64,000 nt of DNA from NCBI RefSeq assembly GCF_000478585.1, contig NZ_ARWI01000001.1:1488001-1552000 (forward strand), written 5' to 3'. A program made the translations under genes and the position numbers. Shown piece by piece: positions 17,144-26,698 of the stretch (its first letter is position 1; every line of letters begins with the position of its first letter). This DNA comes from Thiomicrorhabdus sp. Kp2. GTDB lineage: Bacteria; Pseudomonadota; Gammaproteobacteria; Thiomicrospirales; Thiomicrospiraceae. The notes beneath the pieces were generated by a model, which did not search any database, was not told the DNA's origin, and saw only the letters and a program-made list of their open reading frames with translations.

Positions 17144-19693
17144 TCATAAACTCGGCTTCTTAGATTTGATTGACCTGCCAGCTTTCTCTTCTAAAGGTTG
17201 TTCTGGCCAGCGATGTTTGGGGTAACGGCCTTTCATCTCTTTGGCGACTTCAAAATAAGAATTTTGCCAAAAATGCGCCAAATCACTGGTTGTTTGTATG
17301 GGTCTTTGTGCGGGAGAGAGTAACTCAAAGGTCAAATTGACCTTACCCCAAGCCAGTTGTGGTGAGCTTAGTTCACCAAACATCTCTTGCAACACCACTG
17401 ACACTTTTGGCCGTTGACCTGAATAATCTATTTTGAGTTTTTTACCACTTGGCGTCATATAGGTTTCGGGAGCTTGAGTATCAATAAGTGCCAGGGCTTC
17501 ATAGGGCAGGCGAGCTTTTAATAGATCCATTAACGCCAAATTTTGTAATGCTTTAACCGAATAAATGCCTTCAATATAGGCAAATAACCAATCGTCAATG
17601 GAAGTTACCAGGCCTGGTAAAGTGAAATCTGGCCACTTTTGAGTGTTTTCTGGATTGTGTTGCATTAACCAAATCACACGATTTAACCAGGCCTGGTTGT
17701 TTTTAGACCAAGGTAGGATTTTTAAATCCGTATCTATAATCGCTTGATGTAAACAGGCCTGTATTTTTGTATTGTCAGGTTGCGATAACGCTTGTTCATT
17801 TAAAACAATCGCCCCGAGTTTAGTTTGCTGTTTACCGACTATCTTTTGGCTCTTTTCTTCAAACCGATAGCTGGCCGATGTTTCAAAACCCAGCATCTCT
17901 TCTAATAGGGTTTGTTCAACCGCTGTGGCTAAGAAGATACGTCCCTCATTACGTTGTCCATCTAAATCGGCAATAGCCAGCCATTCACTATTTTTAAGCT
18001 GATTATATTCTGGCAACACCGCGCCTTTGCCATTACTGAGTAGATAACGGTTTTCTGTGCTCGATAAACTGCGACATTTAGCCACTCGGTCGGGATAGGC
18101 CATGGCCACCAATTTGCCCAGGCTGGTTTGCAGTTGCAATAAAGTGTGTTGAACTGGTTTTTGAATAGCGAGCTGTTTGCCGAGTTTACTGGCGTTGATT
18201 AATAGTTGTTCGGCAATACCTGCTTTAATAGGGTAAGCCTTGAGTGCTTGTTGACGGTTTTCTCGGTAGAGTTGAATGGCAAGTAATCGTGTGACTAAAT
18301 CGGCATCATCTGGCGCATGCAAAAAATGGCTATCGCTCAACACACTCACTAAATCACAGGCCATTGCTTTAATGGAATCAGGTTCATTTTGTAAGCTGGC
18401 CAATAGTGCCGAAAAACGCGGTTCAAGTGTGTAGTTAATCGCTTTAAGCCCTTTAGGAGAAAAGCCGATTTGTGGGTTTATTAAATCTAAACGCTGTAAC
18501 AGAGTAATTGCCGCATCAATATGGGCTTTGGGTGGTGGGGTAAGCCATTCTAACTCGGTAAAGCTTTTTACCCCCCATTGCACGAGTGATAATTGTAATG
18601 AGGCTAAATCGGTAGTGGTAATTTCCTCGGCACTGAATGGTTTAAGGGCTTGTTGTTGACTCTCTGTCCACAACCTAAAACAATGCCCAGCTTGCACACG
18701 CCCTGCTCGTCCCTGGCGTTGTTGGGCGCTGGCTAAAGAGATTCGTTGGGTAATTAAACGAGTCATGCCACTGCTCACATCGTACAGTGAGACACGTTCA
18801 TAACCTGAATCAACCACCGCTGAAATATTTTCAATGGTTAAACTGGTCTCTGCAATATTGGTGGCCAACACCACTTTTTGTCGCCCTGTTTTATCAACGA
18901 GTAATGCTTGTTGTTGCTGCTCTGCTTTAAGCGCGCCATAGAGCGGCAATACAAGATAATTTGCTGAATCTAATTGGTTAGAAAGCGTTTCTAAACTTCG
19001 GTTAATTTCTCCCAGGCCTGGTAAAAACACCAAAACATCGCCATTGGTTTCTTGTAGGGCATTCAGAACAAGTTTATTCAGTTCAGGCAACCATTCGTTT
19101 GCATATTGAGAGTTTACAGGCCTGGTAAGATAGTGCGTATTAACAGGAAAACATCGCCCTTCAGATTCAATAATTGGCGCATTGTCTAAAAACTGGCTGA
19201 CTTTTTGAGTGTCAATCGTGGCGGACATCACCAATATTTTTAACGATTCGTTATAGGCGGTGCGAACCTCTTTACACAACGTGAGACCCAAATCGGCATG
19301 AATGGAACGCTCATGAAATTCATCAAAAATGACTAAGCCCACATCACTCAATTCTGGGTCATTTTGAATTCTACTGGTAAGAATCCCTTCGGTAATAATC
19401 TCTAACCGAGTATCAGCGCCCACTCGTCGTTCATTACGTATTTGATAACCAATGGTTTCACCCACTTTTTCATTAAGCTGTTTAGCCAAAAATTGCGCAA
19501 TCGACTTGGCTGCTAAACGGCGTGGTTCGAGCATTAAAATTTTGCCGTCCGTTTTGCTCAACTGACTTAAAAGGTGTAAAGGCACGGCTGTTGACTTACC
19601 CGCACCAGGCTCAGCCTGCAATATAAGTTGGCCATATTCCACTAGAGCATTAAAAATGGCGGGTAAATAGGAGGATATAGGGAGTAATTTCAC
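17144..19693 (-). CDS. hrpB: ATP-dependent helicase HrpB
   Basis: 849 residues, a DEAH-family (DExH) helicase of the HrpB type. Motifs in order: Walker A QAEPGAGKST near residue 30, MLEPRRLAA (Ia), DEFHERSIHADLGL (motif II with DEFH), VMSATID (III), ATNIAETSLTI (V) and QRQGRAGRVQAGHCFRLW (VI), followed by the HrpB-specific C-terminal domain. The physiological RNA substrate of HrpB is not established. Three CCAGGCCTGG palindromes (17608, 17687, 19012) lie within it. Confidence 0.95.
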   Translation of the reverse strand: MKLLPISSYLPAIFNALVEYGQLILQAEPGAGKSTAVPLHLLSQLSKTDGKILMLEPRRLAAKSIAQFLAKQLNEKVGETIGYQIRNERRVGADTRLEIITEGILTSRIQNDPELSDVGLVIFDEFHERSIHADLGLTLCKEVRTAYNESLKILVMSATIDTQKVSQFLDNAPIIESEGRCFPVNTHYLTRPVNSQYANEWLPELNKLVLNALQETNGDVLVFLPGLGEINRSLETLSNQLDSANYLVLPLYGALKAEQQQQALLVDKTGRQKVVLATNIAETSLTIENISAVVDSGYERVSLYDVSSGMTRLITQRISLASAQQRQGRAGRVQAGHCFRLWTESQQQALKPFSAEEITTTDLASLQLSLVQWGVKSFTELEWLTPPPKAHIDAAITLLQRLDLINPQIGFSPKGLKAINYTLEPRFSALLASLQNEPDSIKAMACDLVSVLSDSHFLHAPDDADLVTRLLAIQLYRENRQQALKAYPIKAGIAEQLLINASKLGKQLAIQKPVQHTLLQLQTSLGKLVAMAYPDRVAKCRSLSSTENRYLLSNGKGAVLPEYNQLKNSEWLAIADLDGQRNEGRIFLATAVEQTLLEEMLGFETSASYRFEEKSQKIVGKQQTKLGAIVLNEQALSQPDNTKIQACLHQAIIDTDLKILPWSKNNQAWLNRVIWLMQHNPENTQKWPDFTLPGLVTSIDDWLFAYIEGIYSVKALQNLALMDLLKARLPYEALALIDTQAPETYMTPSGKKLKIDYSGQRPKVSVVLQEMFGELSSPQLAWGKVNLTFELLSPAQRPIQTTSDLAHFWQNSYFEVAKEMKGRYPKHRWPEQPLEEKAGRSIKSKKPSL

Positions 19694-19834
19694 GATTCTG
19701 TTTTAAACCATACTAAAAAAAGGGATATTGCATTGAATTTATCATATACATGTGTCTACCTCATTGAATTAATTCCCTATTCTATTTTTTTTTGGTACAT
19801 TGAGAGAGATTTAATTACCTGAGCATCCTGCATC

Positions 19835-21007
19835 ATGCAATTTTTATCACACTATTCAGTTAAACAATTTGCCATTGCAGCAGTGATTGGTGCCTTAGTT
19901 GTTACTACATTTGCCACTTTTCAATTTATCTATCTTGTTGGTGTTGTCAAACCACACCTTTATATTTTGCCATTTAGTGTTGGCAGTGTTTCAGGTCTAT
20001 TTATCTCCTATTGGATACAGCGCTTTCAACTGGCACAAAAAAACTTACAAGAAAAAAATGAATATTTAGAGCTGGTGCTAGAAGGCTCAAATTTAGGGTT
20101 ATGGGACTGGTACCCACAAACGAATATTGTGGTTTTTGATGAAAGATGGTGTCAACTTTTAGGTTATAAACTCGCTGAAATAGAACCAACATATAAATCT
20201 TGGGAGAGCCGTGTTCATCCTGATGATTTAGAACAGTGTTCTAAAGATATTCAAAAACACATGGATGGAAAAACGCCATTCTATCGGAATGTCCACCGCA
20301 TGCAACATAAGGGCGGCCACTGGGTTTATATGCTCGACCGAGGTCGAATTGTGAAGAGAGACGCTCAAGGTAAACCATTACGTTTTTCAGGTACTCATAC
20401 CGATATCACTCATCTTAAACAAGTAGAAAAATCATTAGAAAGAAGTAACCTTAAACTCAAAGAACTCTCTTTAATTGATGGCTTAACAGGCCTTAAAAAT
20501 CGCCGTGCGCTCGATCAACAACTTAAACAGTCATGGGGCTTTCTCACTCGCAACCAAACTCCTTTTAGCACTTTAATGCTCGATATCGATTTTTTTAAGC
20601 AGTTCAACGATGAATATGGGCACCTAGCAGGAGATGACTGTTTAAAACAAATTGCCGAAGTACTACAAACGAATGTAAAAAGAACAAATGATATTGCTTG
20701 TCGCTACGGGGGTGAAGAGTTTTTAATTCTCTTTTCAGGGGTTAAGGCTGATCAGGCAGTTGAATTTTCTAACGCAATAAGAGAGCAGGTTGAGGCGTTA
20801 AAAATTCCTCATAACGGCTCTCAATGCAGTAAATATGTCACCCTGTCAATTGGAATAAGCGCTTGTGATAAAACACACTGTAATAGTCCAAAAGATTCCA
20901 TTAGCCAGGCCGACAAAGCACTTTATATGGCCAAACAGCAGGGACGAAATAGGGTCAAATTGTTTGAAGCTGACACGGACAAAGAGAACAATAAAGTAAA
21001 ACCTTAA
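19835..21007 (+). CDS. Membrane-bound PAS-GGDEF diguanylate cyclase
   Basis: 390 residues. Two hydrophobic segments (about 11-34 and 40-60) anchor it in the inner membrane with a very short external loop. A PAS domain follows (about 70-190; SNLGLWDWYPQTN, WVYMLDRGRIVKRDAQGKP). The GGDEF domain (about 205-378) carries the active-site RYGGEEF and, five residues before it, the inhibitory I-site RTND. It should make c-di-GMP and be product-inhibited. It stands alone, with its own upstream gap. Confidence 0.92.
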   Translation: MQFLSHYSVKQFAIAAVIGALVVTTFATFQFIYLVGVVKPHLYILPFSVGSVSGLFISYWIQRFQLAQKNLQEKNEYLELVLEGSNLGLWDWYPQTNIVVFDERWCQLLGYKLAEIEPTYKSWESRVHPDDLEQCSKDIQKHMDGKTPFYRNVHRMQHKGGHWVYMLDRGRIVKRDAQGKPLRFSGTHTDITHLKQVEKSLERSNLKLKELSLIDGLTGLKNRRALDQQLKQSWGFLTRNQTPFSTLMLDIDFFKQFNDEYGHLAGDDCLKQIAEVLQTNVKRTNDIACRYGGEEFLILFSGVKADQAVEFSNAIREQVEALKIPHNGSQCSKYVTLSIGISACDKTHCNSPKDSISQADKALYMAKQQGRNRVKLFEADTDKENNKVKP

Positions 21008-21393
21008 AAAACAACTCACAATCTTCTCTAAAGAGCATCAATAAGCACTGATTCTAGGCAGATACATAACTATACTGAAATTTGTCATCTGTTTTATATA
21101 AGTGATTAATGAATTCTTGATATCAATCAAGAGTTATAGATTGAGCTATTCCATTTACTGTCTTAATAATGAGTATTTAATTATACTAAGAAGCTAACTA
21201 TGTTATTGGTTTTTAAGGCGTAGATTGAAAAATATTCCCTTATTAGCACATAGCAAAAGAACATATTCAAAAACAACCATCAATTTCTACAGAAAAGCAC
21301 CTAACATTGAACTTTGCATATTTAGCATTTTAAAACCAAGGATGATTTTAATGCGCTCTATTAAAAACCTCTTTACAGACAAATAAGGTTCAT
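21008..21393. other. 386-base intergenic region, AT-rich
   Basis: No protein or RNA gene recognised. It contains an FNR-type box (21117-21130) and, near the end, an 11-codon reading frame (21351-21386, MRSIKNLFTDK) with AAGGA upstream and its stop just before the AAGG of the next gene. That short frame resembles the first residues of a chemoreceptor and could be a leader peptide or a remnant; nothing shows it is expressed. Confidence 0.6.
21117..21130. promoter_or_regulatory. FNR/CRP-family binding site candidate
   Basis: TTGATATCAATCAA matches the FNR consensus TTGAT-N4-ATCAA exactly. It lies 264 bases upstream of the GGDEF-EAL-CZB gene. A second perfect match is at 26637. No FNR gene is in the window, so the regulator is inferred. 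Confidence 0.45.
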
Positions 21394-24300
21394 GTGAAGA
21401 AAACCACCTTATATTTACTACCTTTGCTGATATTGCTGGTATTTGCGCAAGGGGTTCATGCATCTCAAAAATTAGTACTTGGCGTTTACCAATACCAGGC
21501 TAAAGCTGCCGTTCAGCAGCAATATCAAGGTTTTGCCAACTACCTTTCTGAAGCCTTACCAAACCATGATGTTGAGCTCAAAGTCTATACTCAAGAAGAG
21601 CTCCTTTCTGCCTTACAAAAAAAACAACTACAACTGCTCTTAGTCAACCCTAGCCTGTATGAAATCCTAAGAAGCAAAGTGGCATTAAATGGTATCACTG
21701 CGACACTACAACTTTTTTATGGTGAACAAGCGCTTGACCAACTAGGCGGGGTTATCTTTACCAAAAAAAATAATACTGAAATACAACAGCTTTCAGACCT
21801 TGTTAACCAACGTATCGCCATTCCATCAAAGAATAATACTGGGGCTTATCGAGTGCCTCTTTATGAGCTATATAAAGCAGGAATTGATTATAAAAAGTTG
21901 GGTTTTATCGAAGTTGGAGATAATGACTCGGTTATTGAATCGGTGTTATCAGGCAAGGCTAATGTCGGTTTTGTTCGCACTGGTATTTTGGAACAGTGGC
22001 TGAACGCTAACAAGCTTAATCTTAATGAAATAAGAATCATAAACCCATTACATCAAGACGAATTTCCTCATATCGTTTCAACAACGCTTTATCCAGAATG
22101 GCCATTTATTATATTGCCAGGGTTGGATGAAAATTTAAATCGTGATATTTCAGTGGCTCTATTTGCTTTAAGAGCCGATAACCCTGCCGCCATACAAGCG
22201 GGGATCGCTGGCTTTGTTGCACCAAGAGATTACTTCCCTTTTGAAAACCTTTTAAGAACGTTAAAACTGACTCCTTTTGACACTCAGCCTGAAATCACTC
22301 CCACAGAGCTATGGCAGCAGTACAAAAACGAAATCACCCTATTCATTGCCTTATTGTTATCGATTACTGGGTTGTTAATCCTCTCAGAAAAACGTAAACA
22401 CCTTATCTCTTTACAAGAAAAGCGCTTAAAAAAGCAAACGTTGATTGATGAAGTTTTATTAGACATACCAAAATATGCAGAGACGATGGATGAAAGCCAG
22501 TTAATGCAATATGCCTTAGATAAAATCGAGAAATTGTCCTCTAGCCCAATTAGTTTTATTCACGCCATTGACCCTAAAAGCGGCTATATAGAACTGATGG
22601 CCTGGTCACACAACACGCTAAAGAACTATTGCCATCTAGAAAACTATGAAACACATTACCCTATTTCAAGCGCTGGGGTGTGGGCAGAAGCGGCGCGCAA
22701 AAAACAGCCTGTTGTCATTAACGATTATGTAACTTATGAAGAAAAGAAAGGCTTACCTGAAGGTCATGCCTTCTTAAAGAGAATGATTTCACTGCCCGTG
22801 ATTGAGCATAATGAAGTGGTATTAATTGCGGGGGTGGGAAATAAGCCAACCGATTATACGCAAGACGACGTCAACACTTTTCAGCTTATCCTAAATGAGA
22901 TTTGGCGAATCGTTAAAGAGCACCGCTCTAATCAACAAATCATGGAACAAAAAAACCAGTTTCAACGCCTTTTAGATGACCTTGGAGAAAGCTATGTGGT
23001 TTTTTCACATAGTGGTCAGGACGGGATTTTAAACTACGTTTCAGCCAGCTTTAGTCAAGTCTTTGAGCAGCCAGTTGAAACCGTATTAAACCGCCCCTGG
23101 TTTACCAATATCGACTGGCTCCCTGAATCCATAGAAATCGCTCAAAAGAGCACCAATCGACTCATCTCACGAGAAAAAACTACGGATACTTTTATCCTAA
23201 AACTCACCTCACCTAAGAGTAAAACCGTCAAAACTCTGCTTGTGCAACACCATGGCGTATATCAAGACGAAAAATTGGTTTCAATTGATGGATTAGTGAG
23301 TGATATTACCAATAAAACGGAATCGGAAATTAGACTCAAACAGGCCGCTACAGTATTTGAGTCCGCTAACGAAGGCATTTTAATAAGTGATAAAAATAAT
23401 CTCATCGTAAGAGCCAATAAGCGCATAGAAGAGATAACAGGCTATTCAGAACAGGAGCTTTTAGGAAAAAACCCCAAAATACTGAGCTCTGGCCTTCAAG
23501 ATAAGTCTTTTTATCAAGATTTATGGCAAACCTTAAACGATACAGGGAGCTGGGAAGGGGAACTTTATAATCGCAAAAAAAATGGTGAACTTTACCCAGA
23601 GCGTTTAAAAATAAACACCGTTTTAGATGATCGTCAAAATACAGCTTACTATATTGGATTACTCTCCGATATTACCTTTGAAAAAGAGCACCAAAATGAA
23701 CTTGAAAAAATGGCGCACTTTGATGCTCTAACGAATTTACCCAATCGCTTTTTACTCTCTGATCGAATTTCTCAAGCAATTCATGCCATTCAACGATCTG
23801 ATGAGATGATTGCGATTTTGTTTATAGACCTTGATGGCTTTAAAGCGATTAATGACACTTATGGACACCAGGCAGGTGATTTTCTTCTTAAAACACTGGC
23901 TGATCGTATTTTAGATTCTATTCGTGAAAGTGATACTGTTGCCCGAATAGGGGGCGATGAGTTTGTAGTGGTCATCTCCAGTACCAAAGACCAACATGAG
24001 TTTTCTGTTATTGAACAGCGCATTCTCGAGGAAACCTCTAGTGAGGTAGTTTATGAAGAACATTCATTACAGGTATCAAGCAGTATCGGTGTTGTTTATT
24101 ACGGACATAACTATGGCAAACACTTAGGCTCTGAACAGCTACTGCGTTTAGCAGACCAAGCCATGTACCAAGCAAAACAACAGGGTAAAAATACCATTCA
24201 ACATTATGAGTGGGATAACATTCAAGATAAAAATGAGCTCAGCCAAGCACTCAACCAAGGTTTATTTGAGCTCTATTACCAACCCAAAGTAAACTGCCAC

Positions 24301-25359
24301 AGTGGTGAAGTAATTTCTCTAGAAGGTTTGATTCGCTGGAATCATCCTCAAAGAGGTCTGGTTGCACCCTTTGAATTTTTGCCACAGATTGAACAGTTTG
24401 GCCTGATGGACAAGCTAAGCGAATTTATTATTCAAGATGGCATACAGTACTTACAAACGATTAACCAAAACCGAACAAATAAAATTGGTATTAGTTTAAA
24501 TATTCATGGCAATAGTTTATTGCATGAAGCGTTTATTAATCATCTATTAGCGAGTTTTTTGGATAGTGAAACAATCTCTCCCAATCAACTTACCCTAGAA
24601 ATCTTAGAAAGCTCTTCTTTAGATAAAGTAGAAAAAATTGCTCATCAAATCAGTCGATTAAAAGAAAAGGGCTTTAAATTCGCGATTGATGATTTTGGCA
24701 CAGGCCATGCGTCCTTAACTTATTTAAAAAACCTACCTGTGAATGAAGTCAAAATTGATCAGGCCTTTATTCGTGAGATCTTTAATGAACCCAATAGTTT
24801 AAGTATTATCGAGGCCATTAAATCGATGGCAGAGGCCTTCAATATATCGGTAATTGCCGAAGGGGTTGAAACAGAACAACACATCGAATTGCTTCTACAA
24901 CTGGGCATTGAGTCTATGCAAGGGTATGCCATCGGTAAACCGATGAGCCGTACACAGACAGATATTTGGTTAAAAGAGTGGAAAGTCAATCCAACTTGGA
25001 AAACGTTAATAGAAATTGCGCCACAAAATAAACAATTGCTTAAAGCACGTTTGGCACATATTGCTTGGGTAAACAAACTTCAAATCGTTATTGCTGACGG
25101 TACAGATGAAAATTTAACCTATGACTATTCACCTAAAAGCTGTGAATTTGGACTGTGGTTACTAAATAAAGGCAAAGAACTCTTGAAGCCTGAAGATTAT
25201 CAAGCAATAGATTATATTCATCAAGAAATTCATAGGTTGGCTAAACAAACAATTGCATCCAGTTTACTCAATATTGAGGAAGATACCCTAGCCCTATTAA
25301 CAGAACTCAAACAAAAAAGTGCCGAGTTAAACAATTATCTTCTAAAGATTGAAATCTAA
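21394..25359 (+). CDS. PhnD-like/GAF/PAS/GGDEF/EAL/CZB multidomain c-di-GMP signalling protein
   Basis: 1321 residues from GTG 21394 (AAGG 5 bases upstream; the preceding ATG is out of frame). In order: signal peptide (LLPLLILLVFAQGVHA), PhnD-like periplasmic binding domain (about 25-285), transmembrane segment (about 311-330, LFIALLLSITGLLIL), GAF domain (about 350-515), two PAS domains (about 525-645 and 650-765), GGDEF (ARIGGDEF with I-site RESD), EAL (LEGLIRW, FAIDDFGTGHASL, VKIDQAFI, AEGVETEQH) and a C-terminal CZB zinc domain (LAHIAW, SCEFGLWLL, HQEIH). Both enzymatic domains keep their key residues, so it may make and break c-di-GMP. The CZB at the far C-terminus is unusual. Ligand unknown. 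Confidence 0.9.
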   Translation: MKKTTLYLLPLLILLVFAQGVHASQKLVLGVYQYQAKAAVQQQYQGFANYLSEALPNHDVELKVYTQEELLSALQKKQLQLLLVNPSLYEILRSKVALNGITATLQLFYGEQALDQLGGVIFTKKNNTEIQQLSDLVNQRIAIPSKNNTGAYRVPLYELYKAGIDYKKLGFIEVGDNDSVIESVLSGKANVGFVRTGILEQWLNANKLNLNEIRIINPLHQDEFPHIVSTTLYPEWPFIILPGLDENLNRDISVALFALRADNPAAIQAGIAGFVAPRDYFPFENLLRTLKLTPFDTQPEITPTELWQQYKNEITLFIALLLSITGLLILSEKRKHLISLQEKRLKKQTLIDEVLLDIPKYAETMDESQLMQYALDKIEKLSSSPISFIHAIDPKSGYIELMAWSHNTLKNYCHLENYETHYPISSAGVWAEAARKKQPVVINDYVTYEEKKGLPEGHAFLKRMISLPVIEHNEVVLIAGVGNKPTDYTQDDVNTFQLILNEIWRIVKEHRSNQQIMEQKNQFQRLLDDLGESYVVFSHSGQDGILNYVSASFSQVFEQPVETVLNRPWFTNIDWLPESIEIAQKSTNRLISREKTTDTFILKLTSPKSKTVKTLLVQHHGVYQDEKLVSIDGLVSDITNKTESEIRLKQAATVFESANEGILISDKNNLIVRANKRIEEITGYSEQELLGKNPKILSSGLQDKSFYQDLWQTLNDTGSWEGELYNRKKNGELYPERLKINTVLDDRQNTAYYIGLLSDITFEKEHQNELEKMAHFDALTNLPNRFLLSDRISQAIHAIQRSDEMIAILFIDLDGFKAINDTYGHQAGDFLLKTLADRILDSIRESDTVARIGGDEFVVVISSTKDQHEFSVIEQRILEETSSEVVYEEHSLQVSSSIGVVYYGHNYGKHLGSEQLLRLADQAMYQAKQQGKNTIQHYEWDNIQDKNELSQALNQGLFELYYQPKVNCHSGEVISLEGLIRWNHPQRGLVAPFEFLPQIEQFGLMDKLSEFIIQDGIQYLQTINQNRTNKIGISLNIHGNSLLHEAFINHLLASFLDSETISPNQLTLEILESSSLDKVEKIAHQISRLKEKGFKFAIDDFGTGHASLTYLKNLPVNEVKIDQAFIREIFNEPNSLSIIEAIKSMAEAFNISVIAEGVETEQHIELLLQLGIESMQGYAIGKPMSRTQTDIWLKEWKVNPTWKTLIEIAPQNKQLLKARLAHIAWVNKLQIVIADGTDENLTYDYSPKSCEFGLWLLNKGKELLKPEDYQAIDYIHQEIHRLAKQTIASSLLNIEEDTLALLTELKQKSAELNNYLLKIEI

Positions 25360-25400
25360 TCACAGAAAAGGGTACCGTCCCTCCATAAACTCATAAAAAA

Positions 25401-25435
25401 ACGCCCTATATTTCTAGGAATATAGGGCGTTTTTT
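25401..25435. terminator. Bidirectional rho-independent terminator
   Basis: ACGCCCTATATT (25401-25412) pairs with AATATAGGGCGT (25419-25430) around TCTAGG, a perfect 12-base stem. T-run at 25431-25435 serves the plus-strand signalling gene; A-run at 25395-25400 serves the minus-strand aminotransferase. Confidence 0.9.
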
Positions 25436-25481
25436 GTAAGCTTTTTAGCTTTTAGGTTTGTATAAATCGGTTACTTTTTGA

Positions 25482-26597
25482 TTACTTACCTAAAACTTCT
25501 TTTAATGCGGCTAAGCAGAACAACACTTTTTCTTTACGAGCACTGTCACCCATTAAACCAATACGCCAAACTTTACCAGCAAGCGCACCTAAACCAGCAC
25601 CAATCTCAAGATTATATTCGTTTAACAGTTTGCCACGTACTTCTGCATCGTCAAACCCTTCTGGAATCACAACTGAGTTAAGCTGAGGTAAACGCTCACC
25701 TTCTGGTACGACAAAATCGATACCCATCTCAGTTAAGCCCTCTTTTAGCTGAGCATGAGCAGCGGCGTGACGTGCATGAGAAGCTTCTAAACCTTCTTCT
25801 TTTAACATCACTAATGATTCATGCAGTGCGTATAGCGTGTTAACAGGTGCGGTATGGTGATAAGCGCGTTTTGCACCTTGTCCCCAGTAACCCATTACTA
25901 GGTTTAAATCCATAAACCAGCTTGGTACACGTGATTCACGGTTACGAACTTTGTCTAGCGCTTTTTCGCTAAAGCTCACTGGTGATAAACCAGGTACGCA
26001 AGAAAGGCATTTTTGAGTACCTGAATAAATTGCATCAATACCCCACTCATCCACTTTAAGCTCAACACCCCCTAAAGAAGTTACCGCATCCACAATCGTT
26101 AAGCAGTTATGGTCTTGGGCAATTTTACAAATCATTTTAGCATCCGATAATGCACCTGTTGAAGTCTCAGCGTGAACAAATGCAACAATCTTAGCATCTG
26201 GGTTGGCTTTACAAGCGTCTTCCACTTTAGAAGGTGTAACAGCTGTTCCCCACTCATCTTCAACTACAATGGCTTCACCACCAAAACGCTCAATGTTCTC
26301 TTTCATGCGACCACCAAACACACCATTGATACATACAATGACTTTATCGCCTGGTTCTACTAAGTTTACAAAACAGGTTTCCATACCAGCAGAACCTGGC
26401 GCAGAAACGGGCATTGTTAGTGCATTTTCTGTCTGAAAAGCGTATTTTAGTAGTTCCTTGATCTCATCCATCATGCCGACAAACGCAGGGTCAAGATGTC
26501 CAATAGTAGGACGAGCCATAGCTGAAAGCACTCTTGGATGAATATCTGATGGTCCTGGCCCCATCAATGTACGAATTGGTGGATTAAAAGATTGCAT
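25482..26597 (-). CDS. Serine/alanine--glyoxylate aminotransferase (class V PLP enzyme)
   Basis: 371 residues of the class V aminotransferase family. MGPGPSDIHPRVLSAM at the start, GHLDPAF, the HAETSTGALSD segment, VDAVTSLGG (Asp that contacts the PLP ring) and the PLP lysine in YSGTQKCLS are visible. These enzymes convert glyoxylate to glycine using alanine or serine as the amino donor. It is divergent from glcDEF across a 101-base promoter region, which supports a role in glycolate/glyoxylate salvage. Serine versus alanine as donor cannot be decided here. Confidence 0.9.
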   Translation of the reverse strand: MQSFNPPIRTLMGPGPSDIHPRVLSAMARPTIGHLDPAFVGMMDEIKELLKYAFQTENALTMPVSAPGSAGMETCFVNLVEPGDKVIVCINGVFGGRMKENIERFGGEAIVVEDEWGTAVTPSKVEDACKANPDAKIVAFVHAETSTGALSDAKMICKIAQDHNCLTIVDAVTSLGGVELKVDEWGIDAIYSGTQKCLSCVPGLSPVSFSEKALDKVRNRESRVPSWFMDLNLVMGYWGQGAKRAYHHTAPVNTLYALHESLVMLKEEGLEASHARHAAAHAQLKEGLTEMGIDFVVPEGERLPQLNSVVIPEGFDDAEVRGKLLNEYNLEIGAGLGALAGKVWRIGLMGDSARKEKVLFCLAALKEVLGK

Positions 26598-26636
26598 ATT
26601 GGTTACCTTTTTTTAATAATAAGAGGTTAGTCAAAG

Positions 26637-26650
26637 TTGATTTAAATCAA
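26637..26650. promoter_or_regulatory. FNR-type box in the divergent aminotransferase/glcD promoter
   Basis: TTGATTTAAATCAA is a perfect 14-base palindrome fitting TTGAT-N4-ATCAA. It is centred about 20 bases upstream of a possible glcD -10 (TATAGT, 26663-26668), over the likely -35, which would suit repression of glcD when oxygen is low. The regulator is inferred. Confidence 0.5.
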
Positions 26651-26698
26651 GTTTTTCACAATTATAGTGTCAAACGCGTGTAATACACAAGGTTAAAA

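Noticed and set aside
21388-21401. parS site near 21390
   Set aside because: GGTTCATGTGAAGA is too diverged from the consensus.
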